A stretch of DNA of 64,000 bases from Chryseobacterium scophthalmum (GTDB lineage Bacteria; Bacteroidota; Bacteroidia; Flavobacteriales; Weeksellaceae). Positions 1-8,432 of the stretch are shown here, piece by piece. How positions within the stretch are numbered: the stretch's first letter is position 1; every line of letters starts with the position of its first letter. The notes under the pieces were generated by a model. The model saw only the letters and a list, made by a program, of their open reading frames with translations. It made no database searches and had not been told where the DNA came from. The position numbers were made by a program, and so were the translations under genes. Location of the stretch: positions 248,001 to 312,000 of the forward strand of contig NZ_FSRQ01000003.1 of the NCBI RefSeq assembly GCF_900143185.1. Reading direction: 5' to 3'.

Positions 1-680
1 ATACGTATGGAAAAACAAACGGGATGGAAATCGAGGAAGATGGCGAAATCGTTCCCGATGTACACAGTATAGGATTTATTTGGGCATCAATGCTTTGGGA
101 TCTTCATTGGCAATATGCTGCGAAATATGGTTATTCCTCTGACGTTTTAGCTAACAAAAACAGTGGAAGCGCACGTGTTTTGCAGCTTGTAACTGATGCA
201 TTAAAACTGCAGGCTTGTAATCCTACATTTATTGACGGACGAAATGCAATTCTTTCTGCAGAAATATTGACTACCAAAGGAGAAGACCGATGTATGATCT
301 GGAAGACTTTTGCCAAAAGAGGTTTAGGTTTAAATGCTTTGGCTGGAAATAAAATGAATATTAATGATCAAAAGGAAGATTTTTCAATTCCTAAAGATTG
401 TCAGGATGGAAATTCAAATATTGCGATAGATAAGAGCTTGATATCAATTTACCCTAATCCGGCAAAAGATGAATTCTTTATTTATTTAAAAGATTTCACG
501 ATCGGAAATCTTCATTTGCAGATTTATGATATGTCTGGAAAATTAATTGTGTCAGAAAACAGATCTTCACAGGATTCTAGAATTCCTGTTTCTACAAAAG
601 ATTTTGAAAATGGAGTATATGTGGTAAAGCTACAGGGAATCGGAGTTGACATCAGTTCAAGGATAATTGTTAAGAAATAA
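1..680 (+). CDS. M36 (fungalysin-type) metallopeptidase, C-terminal part, with T9SS sorting domain
   Basis: The reading frame is open to the left edge, so the gene starts outside the window. The visible part matches the C-terminal half of fungalysin-family peptidases: a TYGKTNGMEIEEDGE stretch, then an S-x-G-F-I-W-A-S-M-L-W-D-L segment and the helical region that follows the zinc site. The HExxH motif and propeptide lie upstream, out of view. After a linker, about the last 80 residues form a type A T9SS sorting domain (ISIYPNPAKDEF, a GKLI turn, GVYVVKL, ending in IIVKK). This predicts an exported extracellular or cell-surface protease. A hairpin terminator follows the stop. The family assignment is from pattern recognition; the catalytic residues could not be checked. 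Confidence 0.85.
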   Translation, partial: TYGKTNGMEIEEDGEIVPDVHSIGFIWASMLWDLHWQYAAKYGYSSDVLANKNSGSARVLQLVTDALKLQACNPTFIDGRNAILSAEILTTKGEDRCMIWKTFAKRGLGLNALAGNKMNINDQKEDFSIPKDCQDGNSNIAIDKSLISIYPNPAKDEFFIYLKDFTIGNLHLQIYDMSGKLIVSENRSSQDSRIPVSTKDFENGVYVVKLQGIGVDISSRIIVKK

Positions 681-703
681 AACTCAAAAAAATAATCATT
701 ACC

Positions 704-734
704 ATCACCTCAGATTTTCTGGGGTGATTTTTAT
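704..734 (+). terminator. Rho-independent terminator
   Basis: The arms ATCACCTCAG and CTGGGGTGAT pair with one G-U and are followed by a T-rich run. It lies 24 bases after the M36 peptidase stop. Confidence 0.8.
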
Positions 735-771
735 TTAATATAAAAACGTATTTAAACAAATTTTTATATCG

Positions 772-779
772 TACCTTTG
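772..779 (+). promoter_or_regulatory. -7 promoter box TACCTTTG
   Basis: This is an exact match to the Bacteroidota TAnnTTTG box, 17 bases upstream of the transporter start codon. No clear -33 TTTG was found. Confidence 0.6.
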
Positions 780-796
780 CCGGCTGTAAAAAAATT

Positions 797-1780
797 ATGA
801 AGAAGAAAAATATTTTAAAAGGAGTATTATTTGTCGGTTTTGGAGCGAGTATTTACGGAATGCTTGCTACATTCGTAAAAATGTCTTACAAAGATGGTTT
901 TACAACTTCTGAAGTAACGACTGCTCAGTTTGCTTTAGGGATCACAGGTCTTTTGATCCTGAATTTTATTCAGACGATTACGTCAAAAAAGAAATTGTCA
1001 TCACCAAGTCGTAAAGAATTCAGGATGTTGGTTTTAGCGGGTACTTCTTTAGGTTGCACCAGCTTATTTTATTACATAGCGGTACAATATATTGCTGTTT
1101 CTATTGCGATTGTATTATTGATGCAGTCGGTTTGGTTTAGTGTGGTGGTCGAAAGTTTTATTACCAAAAAGTTTCCCAATGCTAAAAAAGTGGTTGCAAC
1201 ACTAATTGTTTTGTTGGGAACTGTTTTAGCAACAAATCTAATTAATTTAGAAGTTAAACTTGATTGGCATGGAGTTTTTTGGGGATTATTGGCAGCAGCT
1301 TCATTTACGATGACAATGTTTACTTCCAATACTTTGGCGACACATTTACCGGTACTCAGAAAAAGTATCATCATGTTGACAGGTGGTTCTGTAATTGTTT
1401 TGGTATTTTTGTTTTTTGCACAGATCGGACCGTTGTATTCTGAAGGTTTAAAATCTTTTTATTTAAATTTCACTGAAAATACAGAGCATATAAGACCATT
1501 TGATTACTCGATTTTCTGGACTTACGGATTTATTTTAGCTCTATTCGGAACTATTATTCCACCAATTTTATTCAATTTAGGTTTCCCAAATACAGGTTTA
1601 GGATTGGGGAGTATTATTTCTTCACTCGAACTTCCGGTGTCTGTAACGATGGCATTTGTTCTTTTGGGTGAAAAAGTTATTCTTATTCAGTGGATTGGAA
1701 TTGTACTTATCCTAATGGCTATTGTTTTGATGAATTTACCTTCGAAAAAAGAGAAAATTCTTTCAGAGCAGCTCTCTTAA
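797..1780 (+). CDS. DMT superfamily transporter (EamA-type)
   Basis: A 327-residue membrane protein with about ten hydrophobic segments in two homologous halves, as in EamA-type drug/metabolite transporters. The N-terminal half shows the typical LVLAGTSLGCTSLFYYIA segment and the C-terminal half SSLELPVSVTMAFVLLGEKV, a hallmark of the last EamA helices. It should sit in the inner membrane and export a small metabolite; the substrate cannot be told. The ATG is preceded by a -7 box 17 bases upstream and the gene is closed by a strong terminator, so it looks monocistronic. Length is slightly above the usual 300 residues because of a loop near residues 215-245. Confidence 0.85.
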   Translation: MKKKNILKGVLFVGFGASIYGMLATFVKMSYKDGFTTSEVTTAQFALGITGLLILNFIQTITSKKKLSSPSRKEFRMLVLAGTSLGCTSLFYYIAVQYIAVSIAIVLLMQSVWFSVVVESFITKKFPNAKKVVATLIVLLGTVLATNLINLEVKLDWHGVFWGLLAAASFTMTMFTSNTLATHLPVLRKSIIMLTGGSVIVLVFLFFAQIGPLYSEGLKSFYLNFTENTEHIRPFDYSIFWTYGFILALFGTIIPPILFNLGFPNTGLGLGSIISSLELPVSVTMAFVLLGEKVILIQWIGIVLILMAIVLMNLPSKKEKILSEQLS

Positions 1781-1808
1781 AAATGATAATTAAATTATAA
1801 ATAATACC

Positions 1809-1838
1809 AAAAACCGTTTCTTTTGAAGCGGTTTTTTT
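1809..1838 (+). terminator. Rho-independent terminator
   Basis: AAAACCGTTTC pairs with GAAGCGGTTTT (one G-U) around a TTTT loop, followed by a T run. It closes the DMT transporter gene. Confidence 0.85.
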
Positions 1839-1864
1839 AAATTTATATCTAAAATCAATTTTTC

Positions 1865-2860
1865 ATGAAATATTTTAAAAATGCTGCAGTTTTCATGTTG
1901 TTTTCATTAGCGTCTGTTTCTATGTTTTCTCAAATAAAACCTTTAGATGCGATGCTTTCCAACTATCAATATCCTTTTGAAGTTCATTTTAAAGATTTAA
2001 ATTCTCAAAAACAGAATCTAAAAATGGCATATATGGATGTAAAACCAAAAAAGTCAAACGGGAAAACCATTATGTTGCTTCATGGGAAGAATTTTAACGG
2101 AGCGTATTGGGAAAAAACGGCAAAAGATCTTTCAGATAAAGGCTTCAGAGTGATCATTCCAGATCAGATTGGTTTTGGTAAATCTTCGAAACCTCAAAGC
2201 TACCAGTTTTCTTTTGCTCAGTTAGCAAGCAATACAAAAGCTATTTTAGATGATTTAAAAATCGATAAAATTATTGTTCTAGGGCATTCGATGGGTGGAA
2301 TGGTCGCAACAAGATTTACTTTAATGTATCCTGAAACTGTTGAAAAATTAATTCTCGAAAACCCGATCGGATTAGAAGATTATAAAGCTTTAGCGAAATA
2401 CCAAACCATTGATGAAGCGTATCAGTCTGAATTGAAAAACACAGCAGAAACATATAAAAATTATCAGCTTAAATTCTATTATGACAACAAATGGAAAGCA
2501 GAATATCAACCTTGGCTGGATCTTATCGCAGGTTGGACGTTGCATAAAGACTATCCTCAAGTTGCCTGGAATGCAGCATTGACAAGTGATATTATTTTTA
2601 ATCAACCTGTTGTTTATGAGTTTAAAAATATAAAAACTCCGACCTTACTAATTATAGGAACAAGAGACAGAACTGCCATTGGAAAAGATCGTGCACCAAA
2701 AGATATTCAGCCAACAATGGGACAGTATCAGGAATTGGGAAAGAAAACGCAACAACAAATCGCCGGATCAAAATTAGTTGAACTCGAAAATGTGGGACAT
2801 CTTCCACATATCGAAGTTTACGATAAATTCTGGAACGCTTTGTATGATTTTATAAAGTAG
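1865..2860 (+). CDS. Secreted alpha/beta hydrolase
   Basis: A 331-residue alpha/beta-hydrolase fold protein with a signal peptide (hydrophobic stretch ending SVSMFSQ). The oxyanion region is LLHGKNFNGAYW, the nucleophile elbow is GHSMGG with catalytic Ser, the acid is likely the Asp in GTRDR near residue 268, and the base is the His in GHLPHIE near residue 312. All triad elements are in the expected order, so an active hydrolase is likely in the periplasm or outside. The substrate is unknown; epoxide hydrolases, haloperoxidases and esterases all share this fold. The ATG comes 27 bases after the previous terminator. A heptad-periodic block starts 4 bases past the stop codon. Confidence 0.85.
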   Translation: MKYFKNAAVFMLFSLASVSMFSQIKPLDAMLSNYQYPFEVHFKDLNSQKQNLKMAYMDVKPKKSNGKTIMLLHGKNFNGAYWEKTAKDLSDKGFRVIIPDQIGFGKSSKPQSYQFSFAQLASNTKAILDDLKIDKIIVLGHSMGGMVATRFTLMYPETVEKLILENPIGLEDYKALAKYQTIDEAYQSELKNTAETYKNYQLKFYYDNKWKAEYQPWLDLIAGWTLHKDYPQVAWNAALTSDIIFNQPVVYEFKNIKTPTLLIIGTRDRTAIGKDRAPKDIQPTMGQYQELGKKTQQQIAGSKLVELENVGHLPHIEVYDKFWNALYDFIK

Positions 2861-2863
2861 GAT

Positions 2864-2891
2864 GATGGGTAACGGAAGTGGGACGTTGGAA
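2864..2891 (+). repeat. Heptad-periodic array, left-end (purine) type, 4 units
   Basis: Four consecutive 7-base units, all of the form nnnGGnn (GATGGGT, then AACGGAA, and so on), start 4 bases after the hydrolase stop codon. The GG dinucleotides recur exactly every 7 bases. The words match arrays near 7.6 and 34.5 kb. Confidence 0.65.
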
Positions 2892-2950
2892 GTTTACAAG
2901 ATTGAGAATAAACTTCAATACAATATGGTGAGAATTCAAGAGGTGATATG

Positions 2951-3007
2951 AATTCCCCTCCTTTGGAGGGGTGGCAAAAATTCAAAGAATTTTTGACGGG
3001 GTGGTTT
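2951..3007 (+). repeat. REP-like double-hairpin element
   Basis: Two perfect hairpins lie back to back: CCCCTCC-TTT-GGAGGGG (2955-2971) and CAAAAATTC-AAA-GAATTTTTG (2975-2995), followed by a GGGGTGG tail. The arrangement resembles dispersed intergenic repeats I associate with flavobacterial genomes. Only one copy is in this window, so repeat status is inferred. Confidence 0.55.
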
Positions 3008-3024
3008 AAAACGTTTCTTTTTCT

Positions 3025-3091
3025 TAGCCCCGATTGTAGTGAAAATCCTTTTTTGAAAAAAAAGATTGCAACGGAAAGCGGGAATTGCTTC
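3025..3091 (+). repeat. Second REP-like intergenic element
   Basis: It starts TAGCCCCGATT, has a CTTTTTT-GA-AAAAAAAG hairpin in the middle, and ends with a GCGGGAATTGCTTC stretch. This resembles a widespread flavobacterial intergenic repeat with a TAGCCC start and a GCGGGA end. With the preceding element it fills most of the 335-base gap between the hydrolase and rplS. Only a single copy is present here, so repeat status is inferred. Confidence 0.5.
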
Positions 3092-3141
3092 TAAAAACAA
3101 TCGACGTAGTCAAATAGCTCCTAAAAAATAGGCTTCAAAAT

Positions 3142-3175
3142 AAAAAGAGACTGCTAAAAATTAGCAGTCTCTTTT
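3142..3175. terminator. Bidirectional rho-independent terminator
   Basis: AAAAAGAGACTGCTAA and TTAGCAGTCTCTTTT form a long perfect stem with T runs on both strands. It lies between the convergent hydrolase and rplS genes and can serve both. Confidence 0.85.
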
Positions 3176-3195
3176 CGTATGTGTTGTTGTCTGAA

Positions 3196-3552
3196 TTATT
3201 TCTTCTTGTAAGCAGCGTCTTTAATTCTCGCTTTTTTACCTCTAAGATCTCTGAAGTAGTAGATTCTAGATCTTCTAACTCTACCTCTTCTGTCAACTTC
3301 GATTTTTTGAAGAGCAGGCATGTTGATCGGGAAAACTCTCTCTACACCTACATCACCACTCATTTTTCTGATTGTAAAAGTCTTTGTAGAACCTGTTCCT
3401 CTCAATTGGATAACAGTTCCTTTGAAGAACTGAGTTCTTGTTTTTTGACCTTCCTTAATCTCGTAATACACAGTAATTGTATCACCAGCTTTGAATTCAG
3501 GGAATTCTTTTTTTGTAATGTACTTGTCTTGTACGTACTTTAATAAATCCAT
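3196..3552 (-). CDS. rplS: 50S ribosomal protein L19
   Basis: A 118-residue protein with the full L19 signature: FKAGDTITVYYEIKEG, the FKGTVIQLRG strand, TFTIRKMS, GVERVFPIN, and the basic tail RGRVRRSRIYYFRDLRGKKARI. L19 sits at the 30S-50S interface of the ribosome. Length is normal. The gene has its own promoter (TTTG, 21 bases, TATATTTG) and a strong terminator, so it is probably a single-gene unit here, without the trmD-rimM neighbours common in other phyla. A 120-residue frame on the opposite strand is only a shadow. Confidence 0.98.
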   Translation of the reverse strand: MDLLKYVQDKYITKKEFPEFKAGDTITVYYEIKEGQKTRTQFFKGTVIQLRGTGSTKTFTIRKMSGDVGVERVFPINMPALQKIEVDRRGRVRRSRIYYFRDLRGKKARIKDAAYKKK

Positions 3553-3623
3553 TTTTGTAATAAAAATTTTTTGTCAAGCTAAACAACTTACACGGACTTC
3601 GTCAGAGGTTGAATAACAGGCTG

Positions 3624-3656
3624 CAAATATATGAAATGTTTTTTGAATTTGCCAAA
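3624..3656 (-). promoter_or_regulatory. rplS promoter (TTTG-N21-TATATTTG)
   Basis: On the minus strand TTTG (3653-3656) is followed after 21 bases by TATATTTG (3624-3631). Both boxes and the spacing fit the Bacteroidota sigma-A consensus. The leader to the rplS ATG is about 70 bases. Confidence 0.8.
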
Positions 3657-3734
3657 CAATTTTATCATAAGAAAATACATTTTTAAGGGTTCTTTTTTAT
3701 GAAAAAGTTAATGGTTGCTTATTATTAGGGTCAT

Positions 3735-3763
3735 TTTGAGTTTACAAGTGAAATTTATATTTG
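3735..3763 (+). promoter_or_regulatory. Promoter of the phosphoesterase gene (TTTG-N17-TATATTTG)
   Basis: TTTG (3735-3738), 17 bases, then TATATTTG (3756-3763). The -7 box overlaps a TTG at 3761 that would otherwise be a possible start codon, so translation must begin downstream, at the ATG at 3818. Confidence 0.8.
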
Positions 3764-3817
3764 CGGGATTTTAAAATTACAGTATTTCAAAACAATCCAA
3801 TTCTAAAAAAAACTATT

Positions 3818-6565
3818 ATGAGGCATTATTTGTTTTTCTTTTTTTTCGTCGTCCAGCTTGCACATGCTCAAGCTTTGTTTCCTTACTTGCAAAATCCGGC
3901 TCACAATTCTATGATTGTCAACTGGAAGACAAGTTCAGACAATGAAACAACGGTTCTTTACGGGAATTCTCCCACGAACCTTAATGTAACGGTAACAGGA
4001 ACTACCAATATTTTTTCTGATACAGGTTACAATAACAATTACTATTATCACACCGCAAAAATTACAAACTTACAACCCAACACAAAGTATTATTACAAAA
4101 TAAAAACGGGAGCTAATGAATCTGCAGTTTATAACTTCAGAACACTTCCTCTTCCGGGACAGCCTGTAACGATTGATGGAAAAATAAGATTCTTGATCAT
4201 GGGAGACAACCAGATCAAAGCAGAACCGCGATATGATTCTTTGAATTATAAAGCCTACAAAAAAATAAAAGAAAAGTTCGGGCTTACTTCAGATCCTTCA
4301 GATAATATCGCCTTGACTTTTATGGTAGGAGATCAGGTAGATGTGGGAACTTTAGATCATTATGAAAATGTTCACTTTAAAAAGAACAGAAAACTATCAC
4401 CATACCTTCCGATTCTTACAACAGTAGGAAATCATGAGACATACGGTACTTTAGGAATGAATTCTTACTATGCCCATTTTAATATTGATGAAATTAAATA
4501 CAAAAACATCAGCTCAGGTAACGAAAACTATTATGCTCAACAAGCTGGAAACGTACTTTTTGTAAGTTTAAGTTCTGAACATACAGGTTCTGCACAGCAA
4601 ACTTGGCTTCAGCAGATCTTAACTGAAGCAAATAATGATCCTACAGTTGACTGGATCATTTCATTAAGCCACAGACCTTATCAGGCAGAGCAGTATGTTG
4701 TTGATATTTCTACCTGGGTAAGGAACAATGCAGTGCCCCTTTTAGCAGGATCTGATAAATATTTGATGCATGTAGGAGCTCACCATCACCTTTATCATAG
4801 AGGACAATTAAAAAATACACCAAATTACCAGATTATTTCTGGTGGAACGGCTTGGGATCAATATTGGGGAATGTCGACAGAGCAGGATTTTGATGATGTA
4901 CAAAAAACATTAACCGATTGGACGTATCAAATCATTGAAGTTGATGTTGCGAATGGAAAAGTAGATATCGAAAGTTATTCTATTGGAGGGATCTATACAC
5001 AAAAAGATAATGTGTTGATCGACTCATTCCACCGATATAAAAATAAGCCTAAACCACAGAAGCCAGTAATTACAAATACATTTTCGACTCCTGTAACTTT
5101 ACCTTTAACATTAAACGGAAGTGCTTTTTCTTCTCCGGCAAACGAACTTTTAAATACGACTCAGTTTTTGGTAAGCAAAGCTGCTGATTTTTCGGTCATC
5201 GAAAAAGAATTTTACAGAGATTACGAGAACTGGTTCGGGAAAGAAGGTAACGGAAATCCTGATGTTACTAAAAACTTAAATGCAGGTGTTGATATCACAA
5301 AAGCAACTTTTGCAGCAAACTCTATCACCAACGGAGTGTATTATGTGAAAACCCGTTACAGAGACAGAAATATGGAGTGGAGTGATTGGAGTGATGTAAA
5401 ACAGTTTGAGATCACAGGAAGTGTAGTTTCAAATCCTAACCTTAGTTTAAATAAGACAGAATATTTGCAGAATGAAGCGATCATAGCAACTTACAATGAC
5501 GGGCCTGGAAATCAGCAGGATTGGGTAGGACTTTATAAAAAAGGTCAAAATCCTGCAACGACAATTTCTCAAGGTTTTGTTTATACCAACGGACAAACTT
5601 CAGGAGTAGCTACTTTTCCAAATGGTTTAGCAACTAAAGGGCAGTATTTTGCAGGCTTTTTTGCTAATAATGGATATACAGAAATTGCTCCCAGAAAAGA
5701 ATTTTATGTAGGACCAAAAGTTGTACTTCAGACAACTGCTGATGCATATCCGGTTGGAGGAACGGTTGTTGTTAATTTCTCCAATGGACCAAATTTAACA
5801 AAGGACTGGATCGGAATTTACAAAATGGGACAAGTTCCGGGACCAACTCCGGCATCAAAATGGAGTTACGTAACAACTGCTTCCGGAACTCTTAATTTTA
5901 CAGGTCTTCCAAAAGGATATTATTATGCTCAGTATTTTCTTGAAGACGGTTATACAACAGTAGGAGAAAAAGTTTTCTTCAAAGTAGGAGATATCGTTAC
6001 AGATCTTTGGATTAATAAACCGGTGTATACATTGGGTGAAAATATTACTGCTTCATGGACAGATTCTCCGGGAATTATCAAAGACTGGTTGGGAATTTAC
6101 CCTCAAAGTATTTCGGTTCCTGATGATCAATTCATTTCATATACTTATTTTGACGGTGTTGCTCAAGGTACAAAAACCATTACAGGAAATGTAAATGGAG
6201 TACCAACCACAGCAGGTAATTATTATATGGTGATGTTTACCAACGATTCTTACACAGAAGTTTCAAACAGAGTACAGTTTCAGGTTACCGCGGGAAGTTT
6301 AGGAACCGAAGAAACTAAAAATAAGACTGAGAAAAATGTAGTTATATATCCTAATCCTACAAAACCAGGTCAACCAACTTTTATTAAAAGTGATTATCCG
6401 ATTGAAAAGATTGAATTACTGTCTGCGACAGGTCAGCTCTTATATAAATCTGAAAACGTACAAAATCAGCGTTTTTCTTTAGTAAATGAGAATCTTCCAA
6501 AAGGCGTTTACTTTGTAAAAGTTCATACCAGAAAATTATTTACTTTAAAATTGATTATAGAATAA
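3818..6565 (+). CDS. T9SS-exported metallophosphoesterase with purple-acid-phosphatase-like N-domain and three DWxGxY repeats
   Basis: The protein has 915 residues from the ATG at 3818; a longer frame from TTG 3761 is ruled out because the promoter box covers that codon. Order: signal peptide ending AHAQ; an Ig/fibronectin-like domain (PYLQNPAHNSMIVNW, residues about 20-110) as in purple acid phosphatases; a calcineurin-like phosphoesterase domain with GDNQ, GDQVD, GNHE, SHRP and GAHHH metal-binding motifs (about 125-380); a linker domain; three tandem repeats of about 90 residues starting near 541, 635 and 728, each with a D-W-[IVL]-G-[IL]-Y motif; and a C-terminal T9SS sorting domain (VVIYPNPTKPG to the end). 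The likely role is release of phosphate from organic phosphates outside the cell. Substrate is unknown. Confidence 0.9.
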   Translation: MRHYLFFFFFVVQLAHAQALFPYLQNPAHNSMIVNWKTSSDNETTVLYGNSPTNLNVTVTGTTNIFSDTGYNNNYYYHTAKITNLQPNTKYYYKIKTGANESAVYNFRTLPLPGQPVTIDGKIRFLIMGDNQIKAEPRYDSLNYKAYKKIKEKFGLTSDPSDNIALTFMVGDQVDVGTLDHYENVHFKKNRKLSPYLPILTTVGNHETYGTLGMNSYYAHFNIDEIKYKNISSGNENYYAQQAGNVLFVSLSSEHTGSAQQTWLQQILTEANNDPTVDWIISLSHRPYQAEQYVVDISTWVRNNAVPLLAGSDKYLMHVGAHHHLYHRGQLKNTPNYQIISGGTAWDQYWGMSTEQDFDDVQKTLTDWTYQIIEVDVANGKVDIESYSIGGIYTQKDNVLIDSFHRYKNKPKPQKPVITNTFSTPVTLPLTLNGSAFSSPANELLNTTQFLVSKAADFSVIEKEFYRDYENWFGKEGNGNPDVTKNLNAGVDITKATFAANSITNGVYYVKTRYRDRNMEWSDWSDVKQFEITGSVVSNPNLSLNKTEYLQNEAIIATYNDGPGNQQDWVGLYKKGQNPATTISQGFVYTNGQTSGVATFPNGLATKGQYFAGFFANNGYTEIAPRKEFYVGPKVVLQTTADAYPVGGTVVVNFSNGPNLTKDWIGIYKMGQVPGPTPASKWSYVTTASGTLNFTGLPKGYYYAQYFLEDGYTTVGEKVFFKVGDIVTDLWINKPVYTLGENITASWTDSPGIIKDWLGIYPQSISVPDDQFISYTYFDGVAQGTKTITGNVNGVPTTAGNYYMVMFTNDSYTEVSNRVQFQVTAGSLGTEETKNKTEKNVVIYPNPTKPGQPTFIKSDYPIEKIELLSATGQLLYKSENVQNQRFSLVNENLPKGVYFVKVHTRKLFTLKLIIE

Positions 6566-6586
6566 AAATATTCACAACTTATTGAT

Positions 6587-6620
6587 AGATAGCGGAACTT
6601 GTTTCCGCTATTTTATTTTT
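6587..6620 (+). terminator. Rho-independent terminator
   Basis: ATAGCGGAA pairs with TTCCGCTAT, followed by TTTTATTTTT, just after the phosphoesterase stop. Confidence 0.85.
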
Positions 6621-6740
6621 AATAATAAAGTAAGCTAAGTTTAAACATGAAAATTTTTTAACGCTTTTCAAAATTCATTTGGAATACGGTAGATATGATA
6701 AAAATGTTTAAATTTAAAACGGAAAAAAATCAAATATTTC

Positions 6741-7442
6741 ATGATAGATAAAAGAGTAAAAAATGCCGCAGAAGCGATTGAAGGAATCCAGGATGGAATG
6801 ACTTTGATGTTGGGAGGATTCGGACTTTGTGGAATTCCAGAAAATTCAATCAACGCTTTGGTAGAAAGTGATGTAAAAGATTTGACATGTATTTCAAACA
6901 ACGCCGGAGTTGATGATTTCGGATTGGGATTATTGCTTCATAAAAGACAAATTAAAAAGATGATTTCATCTTATGTTGGTGAAAATGCAGAATTTGAAAG
7001 ACAAATGTTATCAGGCGAATTGGATGTTGAATTAACGCCACAAGGAACTTTAGCAGAAAAATGCCGTGCTGCCCAAGCTGGAATTCCTGCATTTTATACT
7101 CCTGCAGGATTCGGAACGGAAGTCGCAGAAGGTAAAGAAATAAAAGATTTCAAAGGAAAGCCACATATTCTAGAACATGCTTACGAAGCAGATTATTCAA
7201 TCGTAAAAGCTTGGAAAGGTGATCACGCAGGAAACTTGATATTTAAAGGTTCAGCAAGAAACTTCAACCATCCAATGGCAGGAGCTGGGAAAATTACCAT
7301 TGCTGAAGTAGAAGAATTGGTAGAACCGGGAGAATTAGATCCAAACCAAATTCACATTCCAGGAATTATGATTCAAAGGATCTTCCAAGGTGAAAATTTT
7401 GAAAAAAGAATAGAACAAAGAACGGTTAGAAAAAAAGATTAA
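6741..7442 (+). CDS. scoA: 3-oxoacid CoA-transferase subunit A
   Basis: A 233-residue protein with the family I CoA-transferase subunit A pattern: [18 protein letters not shown] near the N-terminus, [34 protein letters not shown], and [11 protein letters not shown]. It normally pairs with subunit B to move CoA between succinyl-CoA and acetoacetate or a related acid. The length fits a stand-alone alpha subunit. Its partner scoB begins almost 3 kb downstream, with two opposite-strand genes between them, and scoA ends in its own very strong terminator, so the two subunits must be transcribed separately. An acetate/butyrate CoA-transferase (AtoD-like) role cannot be excluded. Confidence 0.92.
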   Translation: MIDKRVKNAAEAIEGIQDGMTLMLGGFGLCGIPENSINALVESDVKDLTCISNNAGVDDFGLGLLLHKRQIKKMISSYVGENAEFERQMLSGELDVELTPQGTLAEKCRAAQAGIPAFYTPAGFGTEVAEGKEIKDFKGKPHILEHAYEADYSIVKAWKGDHAGNLIFKGSARNFNHPMAGAGKITIAEVEELVEPGELDPNQIHIPGIMIQRIFQGENFEKRIEQRTVRKKD

Positions 7443-7462
7443 TTTTTTAAACAGTTTCTAAA

Positions 7463-7500
7463 AAATAATACCCCGAAATCAACTTTCGGGGTATTATTTT
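7463..7500. terminator. Strong rho-independent terminator
   Basis: AATAATACCCCGAAA and TTTCGGGGTATTATT pair perfectly (15 bp) around TCAAC, with A/T runs on both sides, so it could work in both directions between scoA and the leftward gene. Confidence 0.9.
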
Positions 7501-7520
7501 GTAATTATTTGTAATCCAAT

Positions 7521-7548
7521 TGTCATTCCGACGCAGGAGGAATCTTTG
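7521..7548 (+). repeat. GTCATTCCGA...GGAATCT intergenic repeat
   Basis: The stretch reads GTCATTCCGACGC and then AGGAGGAATCTTTG. Related sequences occur at 22012-22068 and 26534-26562 in this window, which suggests a dispersed short repeat family. Confidence 0.45.
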
Positions 7549-7564
7549 TTTTCAATTTTGTGAA

Positions 7565-7592
7565 CTTCCATCACCCAACTTCCATCCTCTAC
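7565..7592 (+). repeat. Heptad-periodic array, right-end (pyrimidine) type
   Basis: On the + strand CTTCCAT, then CACCCAA, then CTTCCAT again follow in exact 7-base register, with one degenerate fourth unit. On the minus strand it reads as GATGGAAG-type words directly behind the stop codon (7589-7591) of the leftward gene. Confidence 0.6.
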
Positions 7593-8269
7593 AATCTATA
7601 TCCAACTCTCAATCCAAAACAAAAATTAAAAACATTTCCTGAACTTTCCTCCAAATTTAATTTTTGGAAAAGTGGTTTTAAGCCAGTTCCAATTCGGGTA
7701 TCTTTTATTTGGTCATATTCAATATCGCTGTTGTTAATTTTTCTATTCATCATTCCCAATCCTAAATAAGGTTCTAAAATGATTTTTTTTGATATTGAAA
7801 TTTGATTTCCGAAAGTAATATTAAAACCTTTTGCTGTTCTTTTGGTTTCAAAATTATCTGTATAGAACTTTGTTTCATCACTTTTTGGCGAAAAATCTAC
7901 GGAATTTGTACCTTCATTTTCTCTGTAAAACAATTGTAGTCCCACATAAAACTCATTTCGTTTAGACTCGATTCTTGAATTGAGCAATTTGAATAAATAA
8001 ACTCTTCCTTCAAGATTAGTTTTAAAACCTTTAGACTTTAATAATAGAGTATCTGCTTTGCTAAAATCATATAATTGATATCCAAATTCTGCGTTCACAC
8101 TGAAATATGGATTGATTTTTCTTTCGGCAGAAATTTGTAAAGTCGGATAAGAAACTACATCGACTAATTGCGTCGCGTTTAGTTTCAAAATCCAATTGCT
8201 TTCCTTTGATTCTTGTGCAAAGATCAAATTTGAGATTATCGGAATAAGAGCAAATAGAAGTTTTTTCAT
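7589..8269 (-). CDS. Predicted outer-membrane beta-barrel protein
   Basis: 226 residues with a signal peptide (MKKLLFALIPIISNLIFAQ). The remainder alternates amphipathic strands ending in aromatic residues and closes with FGLRVGYRL, typical of small outer-membrane barrels of the DUF3575 or porin-like kind in Bacteroidota. No catalytic motif is seen. It probably resides in the outer membrane; its function is unknown. The last codons and stop lie inside a heptad-periodic block. No TAnnTTTG box was found in the 163-base gap upstream, which holds only AT-rich sequence. A second, unrelated barrel of similar size is at 37468-38118. Confidence 0.7.
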   Translation of the reverse strand: MKKLLFALIPIISNLIFAQESKESNWILKLNATQLVDVVSYPTLQISAERKINPYFSVNAEFGYQLYDFSKADTLLLKSKGFKTNLEGRVYLFKLLNSRIESKRNEFYVGLQLFYRENEGTNSVDFSPKSDETKFYTDNFETKRTAKGFNITFGNQISISKKIILEPYLGLGMMNRKINNSDIEYDQIKDTRIGTGLKPLFQKLNLEESSGNVFNFCFGLRVGYRL

Positions 8270-8432
8270 TCAAATTATTTTTAAGTTTTAAACAATTTAA
8301 AAATAATAAAAAACACACTATGTTGAAATAAAAAATTATAGAGATACTATTTTTTAAGCTAATTTAAATATTCTCAAGACATTAAACTTAAACTCATGGG
8401 ACCGATGTGTTACAGGTTTTTTCGTAGAGTTT

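Noticed and set aside
3181..3543. 120-residue open frame on the + strand over rplS
   Set aside because: It is the shadow of the ribosomal protein gene on the other strand, with no family resemblance and low-complexity Ser/Leu content.
3761..3817. TTG start extending the phosphoesterase by 19 residues
   Set aside because: The TTG overlaps the -7 box TATATTTG, so it would lie upstream of the transcript; the ATG at 3818 gives a clean signal peptide.
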